From NCBI RefSeq assembly GCF_030915445.1, contig NZ_CP133264.1, positions 1,116,001 through 1,180,000 on the forward strand: 64,000 nt of DNA. Reading direction: 5' to 3'. The stretch's first letter is position 1. Every line of letters begins with the position of its first letter. Positions 55,891 through 64,000 of this stretch are shown piece by piece. This stretch comes from Clostridium sp. OS1-26. GTDB lineage: Bacteria > Bacillota > Clostridia > Clostridiales > Clostridiaceae. The notes below the pieces were generated by a model. That model saw only the letters and a program-made list of their open reading frames with translations. It did not search any database and had not been told where the DNA came from. The position numbers and the translations under genes are program-made.

Positions 55891-56109
55891 TTACTCTTTT
55901 TCAACTGTTATTACATAATCAGGACATATTCTTGCACATGATGCACATGCAATACATTCACTCATCTTATCCTCTGTAACAGTTGCAGGATGATATCCTT
56001 TTACATTGAGTTTATTAGCAAAGTTTATTATTTTCTTTGGACATACAGCTATACAGTGTCCACAGCCTTTGCATCTTTCTTCTCTAAAAGTTACCTTTGC
56101 ATTTGGCAT
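55891..56109 (-). CDS. Ferredoxin-like delta subunit (two 4Fe-4S)
   Basis: 72 residues with two CxxCxxCxxxC(P) clusters: CKGCGHCIAVCPKK and CIACASCARICPDY. It starts after TAAGGAGGGAATTTCTT and precedes the alpha subunit by 12 bases. It passes electrons from the oxidoreductase to ferredoxin. Confidence 0.93.
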   Translation of the reverse strand: MPNAKVTFREERCKGCGHCIAVCPKKIINFANKLNVKGYHPATVTEDKMSECIACASCARICPDYVITVEKE

Positions 56110-56255
56110 AAGAAATTCCCTCCTTAATGTTGGTAATTGAAAATCTTTTGAGCAATTCTTACTAGATAGCTTTTGTTCTAGAAAATTACTGAGTTTTTCA
56201 ACCCTATTTATATAAATTTTATTTCTAGCAATTTTAAAAATGGTAAAGTCTCACT

Positions 56256-56921
56256 TTATCTCCAAGGCGGCTTCATATATATATCTATTGGTAAAAGTTC
56301 GCCTTGCACCTTACCCTTAACCTCATCAATCAAATCTCTTCTGCAAACAGTATATTTATGAGGTATATTAAGCTTTTCAGATAGCTCATTTACTGTTTTA
56401 TCACCTCTAATAATATCTTCTACTGCAGTTTCATAAGACATATTAGTATTAGATATTAAATGGGTTACCTTAAGCCTAGAAGCTGCTTGTATAACTCTCA
56501 TATAATCCTGTGTATCATCATTATTTGATGTTAAAGGTCTATTATTATTTATGACAAAGTACATATCATAAGGTTCTTCTCTTAAGTATCTATTATACTG
56601 TCCAAGCACAACAGCTCCTTGATCGTCACCACCGATATCCATGATTACTTCATAGCTCTTATCATTAAAAACAGATAAAACTTCTGGCGGAACCACCATC
56701 AATTCTGCATTTGATAAGTTAGGATCTGCAGCAATTACTCTTACACCATGCTCTTCAAGCTCTTTCTTGATTCCCCTTGTACAAAAGTAAGGGTTTACTA
56801 TGTCCAAATCAACAATTGCAACCCTTTTGCCTTCTTTTGCAAGTTTTATTGCATAATTTATAGATATTTCAGTTTTGCCGCTTCCAAAATGTCCTGTAAA
56901 TATTCTTATTCTACTCACCAT
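56256..56921 (-). CDS. P-loop nucleotide-binding protein (CobQ/MinD/ParA-like)
   Basis: 221 residues. The P-loop is FTGHFGSGKTEISINYA at the start, the switch aspartate is VAIVDLDIVNPYF, and VIMDIGGDDQGAVV lies mid-chain. A small P-loop ATPase or GTPase, often encoded next to 2-oxoacid oxidoreductase genes in clostridia. It precedes the ferredoxin subunit in the same direction and may help in its assembly. Its function is unproven. Confidence 0.8.
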   Translation of the reverse strand: MVSRIRIFTGHFGSGKTEISINYAIKLAKEGKRVAIVDLDIVNPYFCTRGIKKELEEHGVRVIAADPNLSNAELMVVPPEVLSVFNDKSYEVIMDIGGDDQGAVVLGQYNRYLREEPYDMYFVINNNRPLTSNNDDTQDYMRVIQAASRLKVTHLISNTNMSYETAVEDIIRGDKTVNELSEKLNIPHKYTVCRRDLIDEVKGKVQGELLPIDIYMKPPWR

Positions 56922-57338
56922 ATCACCTCACAGATTAGTGAACAACAACTCTTTTTTCTTCAATTTCGCGTAAACGTATTCACATAGAGTACAACTTAAC
57001 CTATTATGTTCTTAAATTATGTCCATATGGTTTAATTTTAGCAAACGTTAAGTTCATTGTCTACTATAAAATTCATTACTGAATTTCACTTTTGTAGAAG
57101 ATTATGAATTTTTTGCTTTAAATTTATTTTTTTCTGACCAATTTTTAATCACATTTATATTATATCATAAAACATTCAAAATTTCTAATATGATTTTTAT
57201 TTATAATCTTGCATAAAAATTCACTCTAGCTTTTAAATTCTACTAATTCTTTGGTTTGCTTCATTTAGAGAGATTCCACATATGAAAAGAAGTACAGAAA
57301 AAGGAATGTGTTCTGTACTTCTATCATTACCTATTAAA
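56922..57338. other. Intergenic region upstream of the 2-oxoacid oxidoreductase operon, no gene seen
   Basis: AT-rich with no open frame. It must hold the promoter of the P-loop protein and oxidoreductase genes. A terminator of the upstream buk gene lies at 57288-57322. Confidence 0.5.
57288..57322 (-). terminator. Terminator of the butyrate kinase operon
   Basis: Stem AGAAGTACAG / CTGTACTTCT with TTTTC on the minus strand, after the stop codon of the second buk gene. Confidence 0.8.
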
Positions 57339-58409
57339 TTATTTATATTCTCTAGCTTTTTCTTCTCCATTTAATACTCTAAGTCCGCCTTGTGCTAGAG
57401 CTAAGAGTTCATCTTCTCCTGGATAAATTACAACTGGTCCAACAAATGATACCATTTCTTTTATAGCTGCTGTTACTGCCTTGCTGTATGCAATTCCTCC
57501 AGTTAATAATATAGCATCAACTTTTCCACATAAAACTGCTCCACACTTACCTATTTCTTTTGCAATCTGGAAAACAAATGCATCAAATATTAACTTTGAT
57601 TTAGCATCTCCTTCTAAGGCCTTCTGTTCTACTACTCTGAAATCATTAGTATCTAAATATGCTACAGTTCCACCTTTACCGTTTATCTTTTTCTTTAATT
57701 CATCAATAGTATATTTACCACTGAAGCAAAGCTTAACTAGATCTCCAACTGGTAGTCCACCGCTTCTTTCAGGTGAGAATGGGCCTTCCCCATCTAGAGC
57801 ATTGTTTACATCTACAACTTTTCCATTTTTGTGAGCTCCTACAGATACTCCGCCACCCATATGTGTAACTATTAAATTTAATTCATCATAGGATTTGTTG
57901 TTTTCTTTTGCATATCTCTTTGCAACTGCTTTTTGATTTAATGCATGGAAAATACTTTTTCTTTCAATTTCTGGCATTCCTGATATTCTTGCAACATCAT
58001 CCATTTCATCTACAACAACAGGGTCAACTATAAATGCTGGTATATTTAATGAATTGCCTATCTCGTTAGCTATTATTCCACCAAGGTTTGATGCGTGTTG
58101 TCCTTGAACTCCAATTTTTAAATCTTCAAGCATACTTTCATTTACAGCATAAGTTCCGCCTTCAATAGGTTTTAAAAGTCCGCCTCTTCCTACAATTGCA
58201 TCTAATGTGTTTATATCAAAATTCTTTTCTTTTAGCACTTGTAGTATAACTTCTTTTCTGAATTCAAATTGATCAAATATAGTAGCATATTTTCCTATCT
58301 CTTCTGATGAGTGTCTTAGAGTCTCTTCTAATATTTGTTTTTCGTCCTCATAAACTCCTATTTTAGTTGATGTTGATCCTGGATTTATTATTAATAATTT
58401 ATAAGCCAT
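57339..58409 (-). CDS. buk: Butyrate kinase (second copy)
   Basis: 356 residues, the usual length. The ASKHA phosphate loops are visible: [18 protein letters not shown] at the start, [13 protein letters not shown] mid-chain and [14 protein letters not shown] near the end. It turns butyryl- or branched acyl-phosphate plus ADP into the acid and ATP. It follows ptb by 55 bases. Its sequence differs substantially from the first buk (59372-60466), so they may have different substrates (for example isobutyrate or isovalerate against butyrate). Confidence 0.94.
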   Translation of the reverse strand: MAYKLLIINPGSTSTKIGVYEDEKQILEETLRHSSEEIGKYATIFDQFEFRKEVILQVLKEKNFDINTLDAIVGRGGLLKPIEGGTYAVNESMLEDLKIGVQGQHASNLGGIIANEIGNSLNIPAFIVDPVVVDEMDDVARISGMPEIERKSIFHALNQKAVAKRYAKENNKSYDELNLIVTHMGGGVSVGAHKNGKVVDVNNALDGEGPFSPERSGGLPVGDLVKLCFSGKYTIDELKKKINGKGGTVAYLDTNDFRVVEQKALEGDAKSKLIFDAFVFQIAKEIGKCGAVLCGKVDAILLTGGIAYSKAVTAAIKEMVSFVGPVVIYPGEDELLALAQGGLRVLNGEEKAREYK

Positions 58410-58464
58410 TGTTTTTCCTCCCTTAAACTTAAGTGAATAATTCGTAATTTTATATGTAATTAAA

Positions 58465-59379
58465 CTATTTCTTTTTTAACTGAGTAGCAACTAATGCCGC
58501 CAAGGCTATTGAGTACATTTTTGTTTCATGGCTATCATTTCTTGAAGTTAAAACAACTGGTGCTGATGTTCCAACTAATAATGCTCCACTCTTGCATTCT
58601 GTTGTATAAGTTAAAGTCTTATACATTATGTTTCCAGCTTCTATATTTGGCATTAATAATATATCTGCTCTTCCAGCAACTGGGCCTGTAACCCCTTTAT
58701 GTGCTGCTGCTTCTTCTGATAAAGCATTATCTAGTGCTAGTGGTCCATCTATGAAGCACCCTTTTATCTGACCTCTGTCATTCATCTTTGAAAGTATTGA
58801 AGCATCCACAGTTGCCTGCATACTAGGATTTACAACTTCTACAGCGCAGATAGGAGCAACCTTTGGCTTTTCCACTCCAACTGCTTGAGCCACAGTTACT
58901 GCATTTTTAACTATATCCACTTTGTCTTTAAGTTCTGGATACATGTTGAATGCGGCATCTGTTAAGAATAATAATCTATCAAAATTATTTAACTGAAACA
59001 CACCAACGTGTGACATTAATTTTCCTGTTCTTAACCCAACTTCTTTATTTAGTACTGCTCTTAGGAAGTTTGCTGTATCAATAAGTCCCTTCATTAACAT
59101 ATCAGCTTTTCCTGATGAAACTAGCTCAACAGCTTTTAGTGCAGCTTTTACATTATCTTTTTCATCAACTATTTCAAAATTGCTTAAGTCCATTCCTATT
59201 TCTGCTGCAATAGCTTCTATTTGTGACTTTTCGCCAACTAGTATAGCATCTGCTATTCCTTGCTCTTTAGCATCTCTAATAGCTTCAAGAACTGGCTTGT
59301 CTTGAGCTACTGCAACTGCTACCTTTTTTGTTTCTTGATCCTTAGCTTTTTGTAAAACTTCTGCAAAATTTTTAATCAT
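58465..59379 (-). CDS. ptb: Phosphate butyryltransferase
   Basis: 304 residues from the ATG at 59379 after AAGAGGTG; the in-frame start upstream at 59421 lies in the buk gene. Family text includes [17 protein letters not shown] sequence ([14 protein letters not shown]), [31 protein letters not shown] and the end part ([19 protein letters not shown]). It swaps CoA for phosphate on butyryl- or branched acyl-CoA. It lies between two buk genes; the overlap with the first is 8 bases. Confidence 0.94.
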   Translation of the reverse strand: MIKNFAEVLQKAKDQETKKVAVAVAQDKPVLEAIRDAKEQGIADAILVGEKSQIEAIAAEIGMDLSNFEIVDEKDNVKAALKAVELVSSGKADMLMKGLIDTANFLRAVLNKEVGLRTGKLMSHVGVFQLNNFDRLLFLTDAAFNMYPELKDKVDIVKNAVTVAQAVGVEKPKVAPICAVEVVNPSMQATVDASILSKMNDRGQIKGCFIDGPLALDNALSEEAAAHKGVTGPVAGRADILLMPNIEAGNIMYKTLTYTTECKSGALLVGTSAPVVLTSRNDSHETKMYSIALAALVATQLKKK

Positions 59380-60466
59380 TAATAAACACCTCTTCCTCAT
59401 ATACTTTTGGTATTTCTTCACTCTTTAGTGCTCTTAATGCACCTTGAGCCAGTGCTAACATTTCATCTTCCCCTGGAACCACTGTCACAGGAGCAATAAA
59501 TTTAACCATTTCTTCTATAAAACTTGTAAGTTTTTTATTATGAGCCATACCGCCTGTCAATATTATTGCATCTATTTGTCCTTTTAATTCTACAGACATA
59601 GCTCCTATTTCTTTAGCAATTTGATAAGCCATGGCATTCAGAATAAACTCTGCTCTTTTATCTCCTTCATCTATTCTTCTATTAATTTCTCTTCCATCAT
59701 TAGTTCCTAAATATGCGGTAAGTCCACCTTGACCTATCATCTTTTTCTTTAATTCATCATATGTATATTTCCCACTATAACAGAGTTTTATTAGGTCTCC
59801 TACAGGAAGTCCTCCTACTCTCTCAGGTGAAAAAGGTCCTTCTTCATTAGCATTATTCATGTCAATTATTCTTCCGTCTTTAACTGGTGATATTGATATT
59901 CCACCGCCTATATGAGCTACAACAAATGAACTTTTGTTAAAGTCCTTATTTAACTGAGTACATACTCTTCTAGTAACAGCTTTTATGTTTAATGCGTGAA
60001 CAAGTGATCTTCGTTGAATCTCTGGTAATCCTGATATTCTGGCTACATCTTCTATTTCATCAACTGCTACAGGATCAACAATAAATGCAGGTATGTTTAC
60101 TTTTTTAGATATTGCATGTGCAATTATTCCACCAAGATTCGAAGCATGCTGACCTTGATAACCTATTTTCAAATCTTCCATCATTCTTTCTGTCACTTTA
60201 TAGGTTCCACCTGGCATTGGTCTTAAAAGTCCACCTCTACCTACTACTGCCGCTAAGCTTTCAACGGAAACATTCTGCTTTCTAATCCATTTCATTATAA
60301 CTTCTGTGCGCATTTCTTTTTGTTCATAAATGCTCTTGAATTTCTTTATCTCTTCTACACTGTGCGATAAGTTTTCAGAGGCTATACACTCTTCATTGTT
60401 AAATAATGCTATTTTTGTAGAAGTTGAACCAGGATTTATTACGAGAATAAGATAATTAACATCCAT
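59372..60466 (-). CDS. buk: Butyrate kinase (first copy)
   Basis: 364 residues. [20 protein letters not shown] at the start, VVAHIGGGISISP and ILTGGMAHNKKLT are the phosphate and adenosine loops. It starts at ATG 60466 after GGAGGTGCTATCAT. Together with ptb and the second buk it forms the acyl-phosphate route to ATP. The extra buk is unusual for a simple butyrate operon and fits branched-chain acid production better. Confidence 0.93.
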   Translation of the reverse strand: MDVNYLILVINPGSTSTKIALFNNEECIASENLSHSVEEIKKFKSIYEQKEMRTEVIMKWIRKQNVSVESLAAVVGRGGLLRPMPGGTYKVTERMMEDLKIGYQGQHASNLGGIIAHAISKKVNIPAFIVDPVAVDEIEDVARISGLPEIQRRSLVHALNIKAVTRRVCTQLNKDFNKSSFVVAHIGGGISISPVKDGRIIDMNNANEEGPFSPERVGGLPVGDLIKLCYSGKYTYDELKKKMIGQGGLTAYLGTNDGREINRRIDEGDKRAEFILNAMAYQIAKEIGAMSVELKGQIDAIILTGGMAHNKKLTSFIEEMVKFIAPVTVVPGEDEMLALAQGALRALKSEEIPKVYEEEVFIND

Positions 60467-60549
60467 ATGATAGCACCTCCGTGAAACCGTTTTAATATAC
60501 CCATTTATATTTTAGCAGATATATAGCAAAAAAGTATTTTTCAGAAAAT

Positions 60550-62151
60550 TTAATATAATGGGCAATACTCTTTCATCAGACTTTCTGCAACCTTTAATCC
60601 ATCTACTGCAGCAGACACTATTCCACCGGCGAAACCAGCCCCTTCTCCACATGGATATAGACCTTGTAAACTTATACTTTCAAGCCTATCATTTCTCGTT
60701 ATTTTCACTGGAGCAGAAGTTCTAGTTTCAATTCCAGTTAAAATTGCGTTGTTGCTTGCAAAGCCTTTGATTTTAAAATCAAAATTAGCCAAACCTTCTT
60801 TTAATGATTCAGAAACATAGGTTGGAAGGCATTTTCTCAAATCTCTGAATTCATAACCTGGTCTATATGTTGGCTTTATATCACCTAATTTAGTAGATAT
60901 CCTATCCTCTAAAAAATCGCCTACCAATTGAATAGGTGCATAATATCCGCCGCCTCCTAACATATATGCCAATCTTTCATAATGCCTTTGAAATTCCATA
61001 CCTTTTAGCGGTGTATTTCCTTCAAAGTCCTGCTCTCCTACGGTAACTACAATAGCAGCGTTAGCATTATCTTCATCTCTCTTATAGTAACTCATTCCGT
61101 TTGTTACAAGTCTCTCTTCTTCCGAAGCAGCCGCTACCACTTCTCCTCCTGGACACATACAGAAGCTGTAAACAGCTCTACCTGTTGCTTTAGTTGTATG
61201 TGTAAGCCTGTAATCTGCAGCTTTTAACCTAGGATGCTCAGCATATTTTCCATACTGATTTAAATTTATTAACTTTTGAGAATGCTCAATTCTTACACCT
61301 ATAGCAAAAGCCTTTGGCTCCATAAATACATCTTTTTTGTATAACATTTCATAAGTATCTCTCGAACTGTGTCCAATAGCTAATATTAAGTTTTCACATG
61401 GAATTTCTTCTCCATTTACTATAGTCGCCTTTAATTGTTTATCCTTCACAATTAAATCCTCTAGTCTATTATTAAATTTAATTTCTCCGCCTAACTCTAT
61501 TATCTTTTCTCTTATATTTTTTACGACGACCTTTAGTATATCAGTTCCTACATGAGGTTTTCCGCTATATATAATTTCTTCAGGGGCCCCTGCTTTAACT
61601 AACTCATCTAATACAAAATCACACCTAGTATCTTTTATTCTAGTTGTAAGTTTACCATCAGAGAAAGTTCCTGCTCCACCTTCTCCAAATTGCACATTAG
61701 ATTCAGTATTTAAAATTCCTGTATTCCAAAATTTATTTATAGTATCTGTTCGCTCTTCAACTTTTTCTCCCCGTTCTATGATTAGAGGTTTATATCCTTT
61801 TTGCGCCATCAAAAGACCTGCAAACATACCTGCAGGCCCCATTCCAACTATAACTGGTCTATGCGCCATTTTTTTCGTACCAAATTTAAAGTCCTCTTTA
61901 TGCTTCTCCTCTTGTATTTTAACGTCCTTATCATTTATCCTATTTATTACTTTTAATTCATTATCACACTCTATTTCAACAGCATAGTTAAACTTAATTA
62001 AATCCTTTTTTCTAGCATCTATTGATTCCTTTATTATTTTAAAATTTCTTATATCATTAACAGATAATTTTAGTTTTTTTGCTACTTTATTTTTTAGAAC
62101 TTCTATATCTTCATCTATACTAATTGCTATATTACTTATTCTGATTGACAT
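60550..62151 (-). CDS. NAD(FAD)-utilising dehydrogenase
   Basis: 533 residues. The FAD motif is VGMGPAGMFAGLLMAQKGYK near residue 100, preceded by a small N-terminal domain (1-80) of the kind seen in this clostridial family. GGAGTFSDGKL, HVGTDILKVVV and the C-terminal GLYPCGEGAGFAGG also fit. Its substrate is unknown. It overlaps cdaR by 20 bases, which is common in clostridia. Confidence 0.88.
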   Translation of the reverse strand: MSIRISNIAISIDEDIEVLKNKVAKKLKLSVNDIRNFKIIKESIDARKKDLIKFNYAVEIECDNELKVINRINDKDVKIQEEKHKEDFKFGTKKMAHRPVIVGMGPAGMFAGLLMAQKGYKPLIIERGEKVEERTDTINKFWNTGILNTESNVQFGEGGAGTFSDGKLTTRIKDTRCDFVLDELVKAGAPEEIIYSGKPHVGTDILKVVVKNIREKIIELGGEIKFNNRLEDLIVKDKQLKATIVNGEEIPCENLILAIGHSSRDTYEMLYKKDVFMEPKAFAIGVRIEHSQKLINLNQYGKYAEHPRLKAADYRLTHTTKATGRAVYSFCMCPGGEVVAAASEEERLVTNGMSYYKRDEDNANAAIVVTVGEQDFEGNTPLKGMEFQRHYERLAYMLGGGGYYAPIQLVGDFLEDRISTKLGDIKPTYRPGYEFRDLRKCLPTYVSESLKEGLANFDFKIKGFASNNAILTGIETRTSAPVKITRNDRLESISLQGLYPCGEGAGFAGGIVSAAVDGLKVAESLMKEYCPLY

Positions 62152-63372
62152 TTTTACCCTCCAATACTTTTTTAGTTATTACTGCTTTTACAGTAGAAGG
62201 ATTCTGTACTACTTTAGATATTCCGCTAGGTAAGTTTACAATGACATTAGCAACCTGCTCACCTTCAGATAGAGAATTTAAATCTATATAACACTCAATA
62301 CTTTCTAGTTTTAGGTTGTTTATTGCATCTTCTGGTCCAGAAACAGTTATACTCACCTTATCAATATCTAAACTTACAGCATAGTTATTCCCTAAATTCT
62401 TTGTCTGTATATTTAAATTAAAGTCTTTTTGCACAGTTTTATCTAAATTAATTTTTAATTTAACTGTACCATTGCTATTTATAAGAGTAACCCCCTGAGG
62501 AATAATAACTTTAACCTCTGCAGTATCTTTATTATATAGCTTGCTTACATCTATATTTTCCGTATCTAAAGCATTCACATTTGAAACTACTTTTTCATCC
62601 CCTGCTATATCTATTGTATTCGGTGCAGGAATTATAGATTTTATATTTCCTTCACTGCTTAAATTCCCTTGAATTTTTAAATTTATAGGTACATTTTTAA
62701 TCTTTTTAACTGGCACTGTTACTTGTATCGAGTTAGGGGTTACAGATACATCCTTTACTGCATTCCCTGAAGAATCCACTGGCTGAAGAGAGACTAACGC
62801 CTTTACATCCTGTGTAGAGCTTTTTAAATCAAATCTAGCAACTGCACTGCTCACAGATTTAATTGCATCTGATGGCCCATTTATCTCTACTTCAGTGCTT
62901 TTTAATATAGGCTGCATTGCAAAAATCCCTCTTTTGCTTTACCTTCAGTTATTATCTTAACTGGTACAGTTTCTTGCTTTAGCTCATCTAGTGTTATTGT
63001 TACCCATAAATTTTCACTATTTACTATTCTTACAGTTTCAGGACTTTTTCTCACTATAACTGGTATTTTATTTTCTCCTTTTTTTACTACATACGCCCCT
63101 AAATCTGACTCTAGTTTAAAATCCTCAGTCTTTATCGAATATATATCCGAAGCATTCCCTCTTATTGTCAAGGTTGCATTTAACTGTTCTTCTCCTACTG
63201 GTACCAGCTTTGATTGTGCTAATACATCTTTATTTATTACTTGCACTGGTACAGAAATTTTACGCTCTCTCATAGGATTTTCTACATTAAAAATATATAA
63301 CCATAGTATAGCTGATGCGATAACGCAGCATATTCTAATTATTATTTGCTGCCTTTTATTTTTCTCTTCCAT
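62132..63372 (-). pseudogene. cdaR: CdaR, YbbR-domain regulator of diadenylate cyclase, apparent -1 frameshift
   Basis: The first frame (63372-62902) has one membrane helix near residue 15 (ICCVIASAILWLYIF) and a first YbbR repeat. The second frame (62917-62132) has three more YbbR repeats (EINGPSDAIKSV, ITVSGPEDAINNL). The join is at a run of five T near 62921-62926: KAKEGF, then AMQPILKSTEVE after a one-base change. CdaR controls the adjacent CdaA. The gene order cdaA-cdaR-FAD dehydrogenase is normal, so loss of cdaR would be surprising. Confidence 0.85.
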
Positions 63373-64000
63373 ACCATCACCTGCTCTCTAAAAGTCAGCT
63401 TTTTTTGCTGTCTCCTCTTAATTATTCTAATAAGAATATCTTTAAGTCTTTCTTTCGTATAATTTCTTGTAAGAACACCATTTACCGCAAGTGAAATATT
63501 ACCAGTTTCTTCAGACACCACTATAACTAGTGCATCAGAGTTTTCGGATAAGCCAATAGCTGCCCTATGCCTGGTTCCTAACTTTTTATTTATTTCTTGA
63601 CTATTAGTTAATGGCAGAAAACATCCTGCAGACACTATCCTATCATTTCTGATTATTGTAGCTCCATCATGTAATGGGGTGTTAACCACAAAGATATTTT
63701 CAAGGAGAGCAGAAGACACCACTGCATCTATCTTAGTTCCAGTATTTATTATATCACCTAAGCCTGTCATTTGTTCAATTACTAGTAATGCACCTGTTCT
63801 AGTATCAGATAAATTTTCTATAGAATTTACAACTTCGGTTATGACTCTTTCCATTGTTTCTTCATCTTCTAAAAGATGTTTATCATTAAACGCAGTTCTT
63901 CCTAAGTGCTCTAAAGCACGACGTATTTCTGGTTGAAAAATGATGATAAATGAAAGAAGTCCTATCGTTAATGTTTTAGTTAGAATCCAATTTAACATTG
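63342..64000 (-). CDS. cdaA: Diadenylate cyclase CdaA, N-terminus beyond the window
   Basis: 218 residues visible. The last membrane helix (ILTKTLTIGLLSFIIIFQPE) is at the start, then the DAC domain with TPLHDGATIIR and GTRHRAAIGLSE. The usual protein has about 275-280 residues and three helices, so the real start lies past position 64000; the ATG at 63998 is internal. It makes cyclic di-AMP, which controls potassium and cell-wall homeostasis. It overlaps cdaR by about 31 bases. Confidence 0.93.
   Translation of the reverse strand, partial: MLNWILTKTLTIGLLSFIIIFQPEIRRALEHLGRTAFNDKHLLEDEETMERVITEVVNSIENLSDTRTGALLVIEQMTGLGDIINTGTKIDAVVSSALLENIFVVNTPLHDGATIIRNDRIVSAGCFLPLTNSQEINKKLGTRHRAAIGLSENSDALVIVVSEETGNISLAVNGVLTRNYTKERLKDILIRIIKRRQQKKLTFREQVMVWKRKIKGSK

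Overview
The window is low-GC DNA from a clostridium, most likely Clostridium sensu stricto. The signs are strict-anaerobe oxygen-defence proteins (flavodiiron-rubredoxin-oxidoreductase fusion, reverse rubrerythrin), a ferredoxin-linked 2-oxoacid oxidoreductase beside phosphotransbutyrylase and two butyrate kinases, a glmS ribozyme, and an alr neighbourhood like that of Bacillus (acpS, nnr, ydcC/gerS, alr, ndoAI-ndoA). Most genes lie on the minus strand.

Layout. 1-6.5 kb: PDZ/MinJ-like membrane protein (partial), CtpA protease (apparent frameshift), FtsX-FtsE, a YitT transporter and a split transketolase. 6.7-12.3 kb: the acpS-nnr-gerS-alr-ndoAI-ndoA cluster and a small clostridial protein. 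12.5-19.2 kb: oxygen and redox genes and an amino-acid permease. 19.3-24.8 kb: a GlnK/GlnL-like two-component system next to the permease, a chemoreceptor and a GGDEF-EAL protein. 25.1-25.7 kb: a minimal tyrosine recombinase.

25957-45477 is a 19.5-kb Tn7-like transposon in the classical attTn7 position, 25 bp past the glmS stop codon. It has matching TGTAG termini, a perfect 5-bp target duplication (ACAAC), three spaced TnsB-type sites at the left end and four contiguous ones at the right end. It carries an intact tnsA-tnsB-tnsC-tnsD-tnsE operon in Tn7 order. It is composite: the left 7.4 kb is the wreck of a related element (broken tnsE, tnsD tail, tnsA start, decayed right end), and a second left end starts at 33342 next to an adenine methyltransferase / HEPN / DUF262 cargo that looks like a defence system. 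The older half carries an IS4-type wreck, a surface protein with cell-wall-binding and leucine-rich repeats, and a secreted papain-fold-like protein.

45.5-51.9 kb: glmS under a glmS ribozyme whose P1 arm holds an insert of about 170 nt, an ECF sigma factor with a DUF4179 partner, and glmM. 52.0-53.5 kb: a TnpB-only IS605-like element. 53.5-62.2 kb: a branched-chain 2-oxoacid oxidoreductase, ptb flanked by two buk genes, and an FAD dehydrogenase, together a route from branched 2-oxoacids to acyl-CoA, acyl-phosphate and ATP. 62.1-64 kb: cdaR and cdaA (cyclic di-AMP synthesis).

Five genes (ctpA, the sensor kinase, the secreted papain-like protein, the DUF4179 protein and cdaR) are each split by a shift into the -1 frame at or near a homopolymer. 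This looks more like base loss in homopolymers, real or from sequencing, than five independent gene deaths.
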